A stretch of DNA of 64,000 nt from Nitratidesulfovibrio sp. (GTDB lineage: Bacteria > Desulfobacterota > Desulfovibrionia > Desulfovibrionales > Desulfovibrionaceae), in contig NZ_JBDXXH010000005.1 of assembly GCF_040373385.1 (NCBI RefSeq), positions 124,001 to 188,000 on the forward strand, written 5' to 3'. Position numbers and translations under genes: made by a program. The notes under the pieces are model-generated. The model did not search any database and had not been told where the DNA came from. It saw nothing but the letters and a program-made list of their open reading frames with translations. Positions 27,965-37,256 of this stretch are shown here, piece after piece. Position 1 is the stretch's first letter, and every line of letters begins with the position of its first letter.

Positions 27965-29095
27965 CTACTTGACGCCGCAGTATGGGCACGCAGGGTTTGG
28001 TTCTACTGTAAAGGAATCGATCCGATAGTCCGTGAATAGAAATTCTCCCCTGCCGCCGGTGAAGTTGGGCGCCGTGGACTGTGGGAAGAAATAGCGCAGA
28101 ATGTCGATTGTGGATGATGCGGCGCTGAAGGAGGAAAGTGCTCCAAGACCGCCAAACCATCCCTCTCTGTCGGCAACGGGGTGGGGAGCAGGGGTCCAAT
28201 CTTTCAAGGCATCTTCAAAAAAAGTGGCATAGCAGTCTGCGCACGGCGTCTCGTGAGGAATGATGAGTTCGCCCAACGATCCAAGGTGGGCATCAAACCC
28301 GCCGGCGGCAAGAAGCGGGATATTGTGCGCCACCGCATACCGTGAAAGCTTGATGTTCGTGTAGCCGATGTATGGTGTGTCTGCCGTGTTGACAATCAAC
28401 GTCGTACCTTTGGCAAGTACGTCAATGTCGCTTTTTGTCGTGAGGGCAGTTTCGATGGTTTCAATGTTTGGCGCATATGCGTGCTCAGCGACCAGCCTGT
28501 GTGCCGCAAGCGTTTTTGGAATGCCGATTTGGTCGGAGAGCGCGTAGGGCGTGCGCGCGATGTCTTGTGCATCGATTTTTCCGTGGTCGATCAAGCGAAA
28601 GTTCCGGAATCCAAGCATGCACAATTGCAGCAAAATATTGCTGCCAATTGCCCCCAGGCCAAATATTGTTATGTGAGCATTGTATATTTTTTCTTGAGTT
28701 TCGATGGCGGCTGCGGGTGAGCGCAGCACATCTATCAGAAAGAATATTTGGCGTTTTTGGCGCTCGATATATTCTTGGGGGAGGGATGACCCAGCAAGCG
28801 GATCGCTGGCAGTGATAATGCTGTTTTCAAGAAGGAAGGTAAGAAAAGCCTTCGTTTCATCGGTGAGGTCCAATCCAGCGTAGGACAGTACTTCTTGGAG
28901 CGGCTTTGACTGGGCCAGCCCTTCGAGAAGTCTTACGAAGTGATTACGGCACCTGATTTTGAGTTTTCTTCTGTTGGAAAGAAAAAGGAACAGTACTTCG
29001 CTATCCTGCTGCGTATCGTCAGGAAAAACAAAGACCTCTACACCATCGCGAAGCTCAGGCGTAGAGGTCGGATCAAAAATCTTGTCGCCGACCAT
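27965..29095 (-). CDS. ThiF/E1-like protein with RRE-like N-terminus (first enzyme, partly degenerate)
   Basis: A 376-residue relative of the next gene. Residues 40-95 (RNHFVRLLEGLAQSKPLQEV..DETKAFLTFLLENSII) resemble a PqqD-like peptide-recognition domain. The Rossmann core is ITIFGLGAIGSNILLQLCML near 147-166, then LIDHGKIDAQDIARTPY near 172-188, where the Asn usually found in the D..D..N.NR motif is Asp; Arg is kept. Cys pairs PCADC and CPYC (C-terminus) could bind zinc. The ATG directly follows the TAG stop of the 70-residue peptide gene. It may assist or select substrate for the second enzyme, as in heterodimeric E1s; this is inference. Confidence 0.68.
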   Translation of the reverse strand: MVGDKIFDPTSTPELRDGVEVFVFPDDTQQDSEVLFLFLSNRRKLKIRCRNHFVRLLEGLAQSKPLQEVLSYAGLDLTDETKAFLTFLLENSIITASDPLAGSSLPQEYIERQKRQIFFLIDVLRSPAAAIETQEKIYNAHITIFGLGAIGSNILLQLCMLGFRNFRLIDHGKIDAQDIARTPYALSDQIGIPKTLAAHRLVAEHAYAPNIETIETALTTKSDIDVLAKGTTLIVNTADTPYIGYTNIKLSRYAVAHNIPLLAAGGFDAHLGSLGELIIPHETPCADCYATFFEDALKDWTPAPHPVADREGWFGGLGALSSFSAASSTIDILRYFFPQSTAPNFTGGRGEFLFTDYRIDSFTVEPNPACPYCGVK

Positions 29096-29308
29096 CTAGT
29101 ATTGTACCTGGCCAGCCTTCATTTCAAGATACCTGTCCCAGGCGTCTGCATTTTCGGTGAAATTTGCGTTTGCCGAGCACGTTCTGGTACAACAGGCAGA
29201 CCGGCTGCCAGAGCATGTTGCAGTATACGCAACACTTTCCATACCATCTTCGTCTGAAACAACTGCAAAACCATATTGTTCAAGCGAATCTGCGACGTTA
29301 TCTTTCAT
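29096..29308 (-). CDS. 70-residue Cys-containing peptide, candidate RiPP precursor
   Basis: A small acidic peptide. Residues 1-28 (MKDNVADSLEQYGFAVVSDE...) resemble a leader with a hydrophobic patch (YGFAVV), followed by a compact polar, Thr/Ser/Cys-rich segment ATCSGSRSACCTRTCSANAN with four Cys in 13 residues (about 32-44) and a C-terminal tail NFTENADAWDRYLEMKAGQ. No membrane segment or classical secretion signal. GGAG is 8 nt before the ATG, and the stop touches the start of the first ThiF-like gene, so it is the first gene of that operon. I infer a precursor peptide whose Cys/Ser/Thr block is modified or whose end is adenylated. The core border is not certain. Confidence 0.65.
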   Translation of the reverse strand: MKDNVADSLEQYGFAVVSDEDGMESVAYTATCSGSRSACCTRTCSANANFTENADAWDRYLEMKAGQVQY

Positions 29309-29415
29309 GCTAAGCTCCGGGGTAGACGTTAGCCAGGGTTCGGTGTTCTCGCAAAACTCTATTTCCCCTTTTTATCTCATAGCGGGACAAACGGCAATTG
29401 GTGGTGGGTAATGGA

Positions 29416-29451
29416 GCGCCCCCAAAGCTCTCCGAGTTGCCTTGGGGGCGC
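29416..29451 (-). terminator. Terminator of the leu operon after leuB
   Basis: GCGCCCCCAA (29416-29425) pairs perfectly with TTGGGGGCGC (29442-29451), only 10 nt past the leuB stop. On the minus strand a weak TCCATTA follows. It also separates the leu genes from the ThiF operon promoter region (29309-29415). Confidence 0.7.
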
Positions 29452-29460
29452 GCGGTTACA

Positions 29461-30537
29461 TTACACCCGCTCGGTCACCAGGTTCCCCATGCTCACGGTG
29501 CCGACAAGCGTCTTGCCTTCTTCCATGATGTCGCCGGTGCGGTACCCTTCGCGCAGCACGCCGCTGACGGCCTGCTCGATGGCCACGGCTTCCTTCTCCA
29601 AGCCGAAGGTGTGGCGCAGCATCATGGCCACGGAAAGGATGGTGGCCACGGGGTTGGCCTTGTTCTGCCCGGCGATGTCCGGGGCGGAACCGTGGATCGG
29701 CTCGAAGATGCCGGGGCCGCTGGCGCCCAGCGAGGCCGAGGGCAGCATGCCGATGGACCCGGTGATCACCGCCGCCTCGTCGGACAGGATGTCGCCGAAC
29801 AGGTTCTCGGTGACGATGACGTCGAACTGGGCGGGCCAGCGCACCAGCTGCATGGCCGCGTTGTCCACGTACATGTGGGTCAGTTCCACGTCGGGGTATT
29901 CTTTGGCCACCTCGATGACCACGGCGCGCCACAGGCGCGACACGGCCAGCACGTTGGCCTTGTCCACCGAGCAGACCTTCTTGCTGCGCTTGCGGGCCGC
30001 CTCGAAGGCCACGCGGGCGATGCGGCGCACTTCTTCTTCATTGTAGATCATGGTGTTGTAGCTGGTGCGCAGGCCGTCGCGCAGCTCTTCTTCGCACACC
30101 GGCTCGCCGAAGTAGACGCCGCCGGTCAGTTCGCGCACCACCATCACGTCCAGGCCCTGCGCGGCAATGTCGGCGCGCAGCAGGCAGGCCCCGGCCAGTT
30201 CGGGCAGCAGGGTGGCCGGGCGCAGGTTGGCGAACAGCCCCAGCGCCTTGCGGATGCCCAGCAGCCCCTTTTCCGGGCGGGTGGCAGTGGGCAGCGTATC
30301 CCACTTGGGGCCGCCCACGGCGCCCAGCAGCACGGCGTCCGCCGCCTTGCACGCGGCCACGGTGTCGTCCGGCAGGGGGCCGCCCGTGGCGTCGATGGCC
30401 GCGCCGCCGATGAGCGCATTACTGTAGCTGACGGTGTGGCCGAACTTTTTGGCCACCTTGTCCAGTACCTTCACGGCCTGTTCCACGATTTCCGGGCCGA
30501 TGCCGTCGCCCGGCATCAGGCAGATCTTCATGTCCAT
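29461..30537 (-). CDS. leuB: 3-isopropylmalate dehydrogenase
   Basis: Oxidatively decarboxylates 3-isopropylmalate with NAD in leucine synthesis. The 358 residues carry the family signatures: PGDGIGPEI at 9-17, [10 protein letters not shown] near 71-80, ENLRPA-type LFANLRPA near 101-108, the substrate-binding [11 protein letters not shown] near 133-143, and the C-terminal [20 protein letters not shown] signature near 235-255 with the metal-binding Asp residues. AAGGA 8 nt before 30537 supports the start. It is the last gene of the leuACDB cluster but separated from leuD by 259 nt holding an inverted-repeat element. Confidence 0.96.
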   Translation of the reverse strand: MDMKICLMPGDGIGPEIVEQAVKVLDKVAKKFGHTVSYSNALIGGAAIDATGGPLPDDTVAACKAADAVLLGAVGGPKWDTLPTATRPEKGLLGIRKALGLFANLRPATLLPELAGACLLRADIAAQGLDVMVVRELTGGVYFGEPVCEEELRDGLRTSYNTMIYNEEEVRRIARVAFEAARKRSKKVCSVDKANVLAVSRLWRAVVIEVAKEYPDVELTHMYVDNAAMQLVRWPAQFDVIVTENLFGDILSDEAAVITGSIGMLPSASLGASGPGIFEPIHGSAPDIAGQNKANPVATILSVAMMLRHTFGLEKEAVAIEQAVSGVLREGYRTGDIMEEGKTLVGTVSMGNLVTERV

Positions 30538-30663
30538 CTGGATATCCTTTCTCGATGACCGATGCGCGCTATGGGTGGTGCGGCGGCGGGACGATGGTCC
30601 GGCCCGCCGCCGGAATGGTCAGAATGCGACTTTCTGCCTGAATGCCTTCATCTGTTCAGGCTT

Positions 30664-30800
30664 GGCAGAACGGGCATTCGAGGGATTTTGCTCTCTGGCA
30701 AGGAAGGCGAGTTCCGGGCGAAGGGAGTGTATTCTTGCATACTCGACCTTCGGACGGAGCGAGCCTGACGAAGCCAGAAAGCAAAAGACCCGAATGCTAG
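30664..30800 (-). repeat. Long imperfect inverted-repeat element (copy A) between leuD and leuB
   Basis: Outer arms of about 26 nt (30673-30699 and 30773-30799) pair through GCATTCG, CAAAA/TTTTG and CTGGC/GCCAG blocks. Inner blocks TCCG/CGGA and CGAAGG/CCTTCG also pair, and GAGTAT...ATACTC lies at the tip. Read on the minus strand it matches the element at 54259-54385 in layout and in several sequence blocks. It begins inside the last codon area of leuD (stop 30797). Confidence 0.7.
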
Positions 30801-31288
30801 GCAAGCTTCTCGCGGACGTAGGGGACAAGGCCGCCTTTATCGAGCAACTCCCGCATCGACGCAGGCAGCGGCGGGCAGGTGATGGTGGCCCCGGTGGTGC
30901 GGTTGGTGATCAGGCCCTTGGCCGCATCCACTTCCACGGTGTCGCCGTCGGCGATCTTGTCCACCTCGTCGCCCACTTCCAGCAGCAACAGCCCCATGTT
31001 GAAGGAGTTGCGGTAGAAGATGCGCGCGAAGCTGTGCGCGATGACCACGGGCATGCCCGCGCCCAGGATGGCGATGGGCGCATGTTCGCGCGACGAGCCG
31101 CAACCGAAGTTGCGCCCCGCCACCATCACGTCGCCGGGCTTCACCCGTTTCACCCAGCCTTCCTCAAGGCCAGCCATGCAGTTTTCGCCCAGCTTCTGGG
31201 TGTCGGTGGTCACCAGGAAGCGCGCGGGGATGATGGCGTCGGTATCGATATGCTCGCCCACCTTGTGGGCGGTGCCGGTGTAACTCAT
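30797..31288 (-). CDS. leuD: 3-isopropylmalate dehydratase small subunit
   Basis: Small (swivel-domain) subunit of isopropylmalate isomerase, partner of LeuC. The 163 residues fit the short archaeal/clostridial-type small subunit. The signatures [15 protein letters not shown] at 13-27, [14 protein letters not shown] near 58-71 (substrate loop) and IARIFYRN-type [14 protein letters not shown] near 86-99 are clear. GGAGG lies 10 nt before the chosen ATG. The gap to leuC is 53 nt. Its stop overlaps the start of an inverted-repeat element. Confidence 0.95.
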   Translation of the reverse strand: MSYTGTAHKVGEHIDTDAIIPARFLVTTDTQKLGENCMAGLEEGWVKRVKPGDVMVAGRNFGCGSSREHAPIAILGAGMPVVIAHSFARIFYRNSFNMGLLLLEVGDEVDKIADGDTVEVDAAKGLITNRTTGATITCPPLPASMRELLDKGGLVPYVREKLA

Positions 31289-31341
31289 GGTGCGTAAACC
31301 TCCATACGTGGCGTGTGGGACTGTCCTTGGTCTACAGGGGC

Positions 31342-32598
31342 CTACAGGCTGCCGGGATGGGCGATGACGCCCGCCACGGCGGACGCGGCGGCAACTGCCG
31401 GGCTTGCCAGGTAGACTTCGGACTCCAGGCTGCCCATGCGCCCGCGGAAGTTGCGGTTGGTGGTGGCGATGGCGCGTTCGCCGTCGGCCAGAATGCCCAT
31501 GTGTCCGCCAAGGCACGGCCCGCAGGTGGCAGGGCCCACGATGCAGCCCGATTCCATGAAGGTTTCGATCAGCCCTTCCTTCAGGGCTTCCTTCCACACG
31601 CCGGGGGTGGCGGGCAGCACGATGCAGCGCACGCCCTTGGCCACCTTGCGGCCCTTCAGCACTTCCGCCGCCTCGCGCATGTCGCTGATGCGGCCGTTGG
31701 TGCACGAGCCGATGACCACCTGGTCCAGGGTCACGCCCTTCACCTCGCCCACGGGCTTCACGTTTTCGGGCAGGTGCGGGCAGGCCACCACGGGTTCCAT
31801 GCCGGACACGTCGAAGGTCAGTTCGCGTTCGTAAACCGCGCCGGGGTCGGCGGACAGGGGGGCGTCCTTGCGGCCGCGCGCGGCGGTGTAGGCAAGGGTC
31901 TTTGCGTCGGCGGCAAACAGGCCGACCTTGCCGCCCGCCTCGATGGCCATGTTGGCGATGGTCATGCGGCCCTCAACGGACAGGGCCTCGATGGCGGCGC
32001 CGTCGAATTCCAGCGCGCGGTACAGCGCGCCGTCCACGCCGATCTCGCCGATAAGACGCAGGATCAGGTCTTTCGCGCCCACCCACTTGGGCAGGGTGCC
32101 GGTAAAGGTGGCCCGGATGGTGGGCGGCACCTTGAACCACGTTTCGCCAAGGGCCATGGCCCCGGCAACGTCGGTGGAGCCAAGGCCGGTGGCGAAAGCG
32201 CCTAAGCCTCCGTAAGTACAGGTGTGGCTGTCGGCCCCCACCACCACGTCACCGGGGCCGACCAGCCCCAGTTCCGGCAGCAGGGCGTGTTCCACGCCGC
32301 AGTCGCCGCCCTCGTAGTAGTGGGTCACGCCCATTTCCTTGGCGAATTCGCGGGTCAGCTTCACCTGCTGCGCCGAATCGATGTCTTTTTGCGGGGTGAA
32401 GTGGTCCATGACCAACGCCACCTTGTCGCGATCGAACACCTTTTTCGCCCCCATGGCCCGGAAGGACTTGATGGCGAGCGGAGCGGTGATGTCGTTTGCC
32501 AGAGCCAGCGAGACGCGACAGCGGACGATTTGCCCCGCGGCGGTGATCGCCTCGTCGGTGTGCGCCTGCAGGATCTTCTGCGCAAGCGTGTGTGCCAT
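31342..32598 (-). CDS. leuC: 3-isopropylmalate dehydratase large subunit
   Basis: Large aconitase-fold subunit that with LeuD isomerises 2- to 3-isopropylmalate through a [4Fe-4S] cluster. The 418 residues are of the HacA-like type rather than the 470-residue enterobacterial form. Cluster Cys are seen in VIGSCTNGR near 295-303 and [12 protein letters not shown] near 353-364. Also present are [10 protein letters not shown] near 64 and [19 protein letters not shown] near 121-139. Its ATG follows the leuA stop TAG directly (no gap), indicating translational coupling. Confidence 0.96.
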   Translation of the reverse strand: MAHTLAQKILQAHTDEAITAAGQIVRCRVSLALANDITAPLAIKSFRAMGAKKVFDRDKVALVMDHFTPQKDIDSAQQVKLTREFAKEMGVTHYYEGGDCGVEHALLPELGLVGPGDVVVGADSHTCTYGGLGAFATGLGSTDVAGAMALGETWFKVPPTIRATFTGTLPKWVGAKDLILRLIGEIGVDGALYRALEFDGAAIEALSVEGRMTIANMAIEAGGKVGLFAADAKTLAYTAARGRKDAPLSADPGAVYERELTFDVSGMEPVVACPHLPENVKPVGEVKGVTLDQVVIGSCTNGRISDMREAAEVLKGRKVAKGVRCIVLPATPGVWKEALKEGLIETFMESGCIVGPATCGPCLGGHMGILADGERAIATTNRNFRGRMGSLESEVYLASPAVAAASAVAGVIAHPGSL

Positions 32599-34143
32599 CT
32601 AGATGCCCTCCTTCTCTTGCTCTTCTTCTTTCTTTGCCAGGCGGTTCAGCGCGTTCACGTACGCGCGGGCGCTGGCGAGTATGATGTCGGGGTCGGACCC
32701 GCGTCCGACCGCGCTGCTGCCGTTCTGCCGCAGGCGCACGGTCACCTCGCCCTGGGCGTCGGTGCCGCCGGTGATGGCGGTGACCGAATACCGTTCAAGG
32801 CTGGGCGTGCGGCCCACGATTTCGCCGATGACGTTGAAGATGGCGTCCACCGGCCCCACGCCGAACCCTGCGGCGCGCTTCACTTCGCCCATGACGTCCA
32901 TGACCACGGCGGCGGTGGGGGGCATGCCGGTGTCGCTGCACTGCACGGAAAGGTTCACCAGCCGGTACAGGTCGGGCAGGCGGTAGACCTCTTCAAGCAC
33001 CAGCGCCTCGATGTCCTCGTCATAAATCTGCTTCTTCTTGTCCGCCAGCTTCTTTACGGCCTCGAACACGGTGACCAGCTGGTCTTCCTCCAGCCGGTAG
33101 CCCAGTTCTTCCAGCTTGTTCTTCACGGCGTTGCGGCCGGAATGCTTGCCGATGACGAGGTCGGTCTTGGTCTTGCCGATGGATTCCGGCGTCATGATCT
33201 CGTACGTTTCGCGGTTCTTGAGCATGCCGTCCTGGTGGATGCCCGATTCGTGCGCGAAGGCGTTGGCGCCCACGATGGCCTTGTTGGGCGGAATGGGCTG
33301 GCCGATGATCATGGACAGCAGGCGGCAGGTGGGGAACAGCTGCTCGGTGACCACGCCGCAGTCCAGCTGGTAGAAGTCGCGCCGGGTGTGCAGGGCCATG
33401 ACGATCTCTTCAAGCGAGGCGTTGCCCGCCCGCTCGCCGATGCCGCTGATGGTCACTTCCGCCTGCCGGGCCCCGGCCTTCAGCGCGGCCAGGGTGTTGG
33501 CCACGCCCATGCCGAGGTCGTTGTGGCAGTGCACGCTGAACACGGCCTTGTGGCTGTTGGGGGTGTTTTCGATGACGTACCTGATGAGCCGCCCGAATTC
33601 CTCGGGCTGGGCATAGCCCACGGTGTCCGGCACGTTGATGGTGGTGGCCCCGGCGTTGATCACCGCCTCGAACACCCGCACCAGGAAGTCGGGGTTGGAG
33701 CGCGAGGCGTCCTCTGCCGAAAATTCCACGTTGCTGGTGTATTGGGCGGCGTGGCGCACGGCGGCCACGGCCATTTCCACCACCTGGTCCGGTTCCTTGC
33801 GCAGCTTGTACTGCATGTGCACCGGAGAGGTGGCGAGAAAGGTGTGGATGCGCGGGCTTTCGGCCACCTTCACGGCGTCCCAGGCGCGGTCGATGTCGGC
33901 GGGCATGGCGCGGCACAGGCCCGCCACTTCCACGCCCCTGACGGCGCGGGCAATGGCCTGCACGGCCTCGAAGTCGCCCTGGCTGGATGCGGGAAACCCG
34001 GCCTCCATGATGTCCACGCCAAGGGTTTCCAACTGGCGGGCCAGCCGGATCTTTTCCTGAAGGTTCATGGTGGCGCCGGGCGACTGTTCGCCGTCGCGCA
34101 GGGTGGTGTCGAAAATGCGGATGCGACCGGATTCGATGGTCAT
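32599..34143 (-). CDS. leuA: 2-isopropylmalate synthase
   Basis: Condenses acetyl-CoA with 2-oxoisovalerate, the first committed step to leucine. The 514 residues include the TIM-barrel catalytic domain with FDTTLRDGEQSPG at 11-23, metal-binding HCHND near 200-204 and the GERAGNASLEE signature near 228-238, and the C-terminal regulatory LeuA dimer domain (about 385-500) for leucine feedback inhibition. GAGGAG lies 9 nt before 34143. The 228-nt leader between pssA and leuA shows hairpins but no short peptide with a run of Leu codons, so classical attenuation is not evident. First gene of leuA-C-D-B. Confidence 0.96.
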   Translation of the reverse strand: MTIESGRIRIFDTTLRDGEQSPGATMNLQEKIRLARQLETLGVDIMEAGFPASSQGDFEAVQAIARAVRGVEVAGLCRAMPADIDRAWDAVKVAESPRIHTFLATSPVHMQYKLRKEPDQVVEMAVAAVRHAAQYTSNVEFSAEDASRSNPDFLVRVFEAVINAGATTINVPDTVGYAQPEEFGRLIRYVIENTPNSHKAVFSVHCHNDLGMGVANTLAALKAGARQAEVTISGIGERAGNASLEEIVMALHTRRDFYQLDCGVVTEQLFPTCRLLSMIIGQPIPPNKAIVGANAFAHESGIHQDGMLKNRETYEIMTPESIGKTKTDLVIGKHSGRNAVKNKLEELGYRLEEDQLVTVFEAVKKLADKKKQIYDEDIEALVLEEVYRLPDLYRLVNLSVQCSDTGMPPTAAVVMDVMGEVKRAAGFGVGPVDAIFNVIGEIVGRTPSLERYSVTAITGGTDAQGEVTVRLRQNGSSAVGRGSDPDIILASARAYVNALNRLAKKEEEQEKEGI

Positions 34144-34371
34144 GGTTCGTGCTCCTCTTGCTGCGGTCCGTGCCCGTGATGGTTGGGGGCGGGACCATGG
34201 CGCTGATGCGCGGTCGTCACGTGCGGTGTGTACGCCTGACGGATTGCTGCATCTGTTCGTTAGCTGCGCGCCGGCCCGGGAGACGGGACTCTGGCTGAGA
34301 GGAGGGTACACGTCCGCCCGGGAACGGCGGGCGTTCCTGACACGGAGGTACGGGGCGCTGCTACGACAACC

Positions 34372-35121
34372 CTAGGATAGGCTGCGTAGTAGCTTGTGAT
34401 TACGGCGGGGAATGATGACGAAGGTGTACACGGGACCAGAGATGAGGTAGCCCGCAAACACCAGGAAACCCAAGAGCTTGGGTTCGGAGGAGACGAGTAC
34501 GAACAGCAGGATGGCGGTAACCATCGAGCTGAACGGATGGGCCTTGATGAGCCCGTATTCCTTGAAGGATGCGTAGCGCACGCGGCTCACCATGAGGAAG
34601 GCGAGCACGAAGGCGAGCGCAAGGCAGAAGCGCGGGAAAACGTTCGCAAGCTGGTCGGGCACGTAGGGGCTGAACAGCACCAGCGTGGCCACGGCGCAAC
34701 CGGCCGCCGGAATGGGCAGGCCGATGAAGAACTTCTTGGAGGTGGTGGCGGTGGAGATGTTGAACCGGGCAAGGCGCAACGCGCCGCACACCGCGAACAG
34801 GAAGGCGGCGGCGATGCCGAGGCGCCCGTACTGGTGCAGCTGCCACTGGTACATCATGAAGCCGGGGGCCACGCCGAAGGCCACCAGGTCGCACAGCGAA
34901 TCGTACTGGACGCCGAATTCGCTGGCGGTGTTGGTGAGGCGGGCCACCTTGCCGTCCAGGCCGTCCATGAGGGCGCTGAACAGAATGGCCATGGCGCAGT
35001 CTTCGTACCGCCCGGAAACGGCCCACAACATCGCCAGGAAGCCTGCAAAGAGGCTTGCCGTGGTGAAGAGGTTCGGGAGGATGTACACTCCCTTGTGGAT
35101 CGGGCGGGCGGGCTGTTCCAT
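34372..35121 (-). CDS. pssA: CDP-diacylglycerol-serine O-phosphatidyltransferase
   Basis: Integral-membrane enzyme making phosphatidylserine from CDP-diacylglycerol and serine. The 249 residues hold eight hydrophobic segments and the CDP-alcohol phosphotransferase motif from LMDGLDGKVARL to GVQYDSLCDLVAFG (about 50-82), with the D-G-x2-A-R-x8-G-x3-D-x3-D pattern complete. The product is decarboxylated by Psd, encoded 58 nt upstream on the same strand, giving phosphatidylethanolamine. Psd, PssA and the leu genes run in the same direction and may be one long transcript. Confidence 0.94.
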   Translation of the reverse strand: MEQPARPIHKGVYILPNLFTTASLFAGFLAMLWAVSGRYEDCAMAILFSALMDGLDGKVARLTNTASEFGVQYDSLCDLVAFGVAPGFMMYQWQLHQYGRLGIAAAFLFAVCGALRLARFNISTATTSKKFFIGLPIPAAGCAVATLVLFSPYVPDQLANVFPRFCLALAFVLAFLMVSRVRYASFKEYGLIKAHPFSSMVTAILLFVLVSSEPKLLGFLVFAGYLISGPVYTFVIIPRRNHKLLRSLS

Positions 35122-35179
35122 GGCCTTGCGGCTGTCCTGTGCCTTTCTGCGGTATGTGAACCTAAGGAATTGATGGGGG

Positions 35180-35824
35180 TTAGGCGTTGCGGCGCGCCAC
35201 TATGGTCTGCCCGGCGAACACCTGTTCGCCCACGTTCACCGCCGGAGAATAGTCGTCCGGCAGGTAAAGGTCAACCCGCGAGCCGAAGCGGATCATGCCG
35301 AAGCGCTCGCCACGGGCCAGCGTATCGCCTTCGTCGGTCCGGCACACGATGCGCCGGGCGATCAGCCCCGCGATCTGCACGAAGGTCCAGGTGGAGCCGC
35401 CTTCCTCGGTCATCTGGTAGGCGCAGCGCTCGTTGTCGGTGGACGCCTTGTCCCACGCTGCGTTCAGGAACTTGCCGGGATGATAGGCAATGCCGGTCAC
35501 GGTGCCCGCCACCGGGGCGCGGTTCACGTGCACGCTGAACACGTTCATGAAGATGCACACTGCCGTGCGGGACTGGCCGGTGAACGGGTCGGGCATGGTC
35601 TGCACGCGCACCACCTTGCCGTCGGCGGGGCTGATGGCAAGGCCGGGCGCGGTGGGGGTGACCCGTTCCGGGTCGCGGAAGAAGTGGCAGCAGAACCAGG
35701 TCAGCAGCATGAACACGAAGCTGCCGGTGGCGCAGCCGAGCATGGCGAGGGAAAGCGTGACGAGGGCGCACAGGCCGATGGCCGGTACGCCTTCGGGGGT
35801 GATGCCGATGGAGGCTTTGCGCAT
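35180..35824 (-). CDS. psd: Phosphatidylserine decarboxylase, short type
   Basis: Makes phosphatidylethanolamine from phosphatidylserine. The 214 residues fit the short PSD-A family. A membrane segment lies at 13-46 ([20 protein letters not shown] and following). The PADGKVVRV motif is near 75-83, the [11 protein letters not shown] motif near 100-110, and the self-cleavage site is in RFGSRVDLY near 181-189, where the Ser of GS becomes the pyruvoyl group. No convincing SD precedes the ATG at 35824, but the N-terminus [14 protein letters not shown] is as expected for the family. It precedes pssA. Confidence 0.93.
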   Translation of the reverse strand: MRKASIGITPEGVPAIGLCALVTLSLAMLGCATGSFVFMLLTWFCCHFFRDPERVTPTAPGLAISPADGKVVRVQTMPDPFTGQSRTAVCIFMNVFSVHVNRAPVAGTVTGIAYHPGKFLNAAWDKASTDNERCAYQMTEEGGSTWTFVQIAGLIARRIVCRTDEGDTLARGERFGMIRFGSRVDLYLPDDYSPAVNVGEQVFAGQTIVARRNA

Positions 35825-36060
35825 GTGGGGTGCCGTTGGTTGCGGTGGTTTGCGGTATGCCGGGGCCGCCTGTGCGGCCCGCGTGCGGGCAATATGGCGG
35901 GAGTGTAGGCAAAAGCCGCCGCGCTGGCAACCTGCGGGCAACCGGGGAAGACAGGGGGGGCTGCAACTGGTGATGGAGGTGTTCAGCCAGAGGATGGAAG
36001 GCGTGAGGCGCGTGACGGGAAATGGGCGGCAGACACGCGGGCTTTTGCAGCCGGGCAAGA

Positions 36061-36897
36061 CTACCGGGTTTGCCCCGGTGCCGACGTGCAGCGGTTGCCC
36101 GCCTGCCGCCGCCCCGCCATCGCGCCCGCCACCCGGCGCAGCAGCACGGGCGCCACGGCCAGCAGGCACAGGGCAAGGCCGGTGCGCAGCGAGATGATGT
36201 CGCCAAGGTGGCGAATGCGCCCCAGTTCCGCCCCGGCATGCACGTAGATGGCGTTCAGCGGCAACATGCCGAGCAGCGAGACCGTGGCGAAGGTGTAAAG
36301 GCGCATGGCCGTGACCCCGAACAGCAGATTCACCAGCCAGTAGGGCATCACGGCCACGCAACGCAGGCCGAGCAGGCACAGCGCGCCCGGAGAGAAGAGC
36401 CTGGAGCCGGGGGATTGTTCATCGGTGGCCCCTGCCGCGTTCGTCGCCGTGCCGCCGTTGTCACCCCCTTCCGCCATGGCCGCGTCGATGCGGGCCAACT
36501 GGCGGGGCCACAGGCGGCGCACCGTGGTGCGCAGCAGATGCCGGGAGCTCAGGAAGGCCAGGCAGGCCCCGATGGTGCTGGCAGCGCTGACGGCGGCCAG
36601 TGCCGTGCCGAAGCCGAACACGGCCCCGCCGGTCAGGGTCAGGAACACCGCGCCGGGGATGGAGCAGGCGGTCATGGCCACGTACCCCGCGACATACGCG
36701 GCCACGCTGGCCACGGGATGGCGGGCGTGCAAATCCAGCAGCCGGTCACGCAGGGCCAGGGCCTGGTCCGGCCCGGGGGGTGCAAGGTTGCCGGTCAGGG
36801 CCAGCAGGGCAAGGCATGTCAGCAGCAGGGCGGCCAGTGCGAACCGCACCGCCGTGTCACGTGAAGGGCGGGGGATGCGCCGCGTCATCCGGCGCAT
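36061..36897 (-). CDS. TVP38/TMEM64 (DedA-like) membrane protein
   Basis: A 278-residue inner-membrane protein of the VTT/SNARE-associated family. Hydrophobic segments lie near 18-36, 65-85, 90-115, 165-190, 195-215 and 225-250. Diagnostic motifs are the conserved [18 protein letters not shown] loop near 82-99 and the later [16 protein letters not shown] near 175-190. Relatives act in lipid scrambling or membrane homeostasis; no specific substrate is known here. A Gly/Thr/Asp-rich cytoplasmic insert at about 135-160 is unusual. The start is uncertain: the frame stays open to a GTG at 37038, and no SD marks any candidate. 36897 begins just before the first hydrophobic segment. Confidence 0.78.
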   Translation of the reverse strand: MRRMTRRIPRPSRDTAVRFALAALLLTCLALLALTGNLAPPGPDQALALRDRLLDLHARHPVASVAAYVAGYVAMTACSIPGAVFLTLTGGAVFGFGTALAAVSAASTIGACLAFLSSRHLLRTTVRRLWPRQLARIDAAMAEGGDNGGTATNAAGATDEQSPGSRLFSPGALCLLGLRCVAVMPYWLVNLLFGVTAMRLYTFATVSLLGMLPLNAIYVHAGAELGRIRHLGDIISLRTGLALCLLAVAPVLLRRVAGAMAGRRQAGNRCTSAPGQTR

Positions 36898-37256
36898 CTG
36901 GTGGATGGCCCGGTGCAGGGCGGTCCGGTGCGTGTCCGTATCTTTGGCGTGGTGGTGCACACGCGCGGCGGCAGGCCCGTCGTGCGCCGGGCAGCGGGGG
37001 GTGCGGACTGGGGGTGGGGGGCGACGGGGAATGCGCACGGACGGGCCTGCCTGCCGGGGTGTGGGCGGCCTTTGCGGAGAAAGGCAACGCCGTGCGCACC
37101 ATGCCCAATGCCCATGGCGAAATGATGATGGCCCGGTGACGGAACGCGGGCGATGCCGGTGTGCGCCCCGCCGTTACCAGTTTTGCGCGGGTGGTGTCCG
37201 CTCGTTGTGCGGTAACTGGCCGACCGCTTTCCGGCCATTGCCGGTTCGACTGACGG

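Noticed and set aside
30619..30828. 69-codon minus-strand frame between leuD and leuB
   Set aside because: It lies almost wholly in the inverted-repeat element and overlaps the end of leuD; no ribosome site.
34144..34371. Leucine attenuation leader peptide before leuA
   Set aside because: No short frame with clustered Leu codons; only Pro/Thr/Arg-type peptides are possible.
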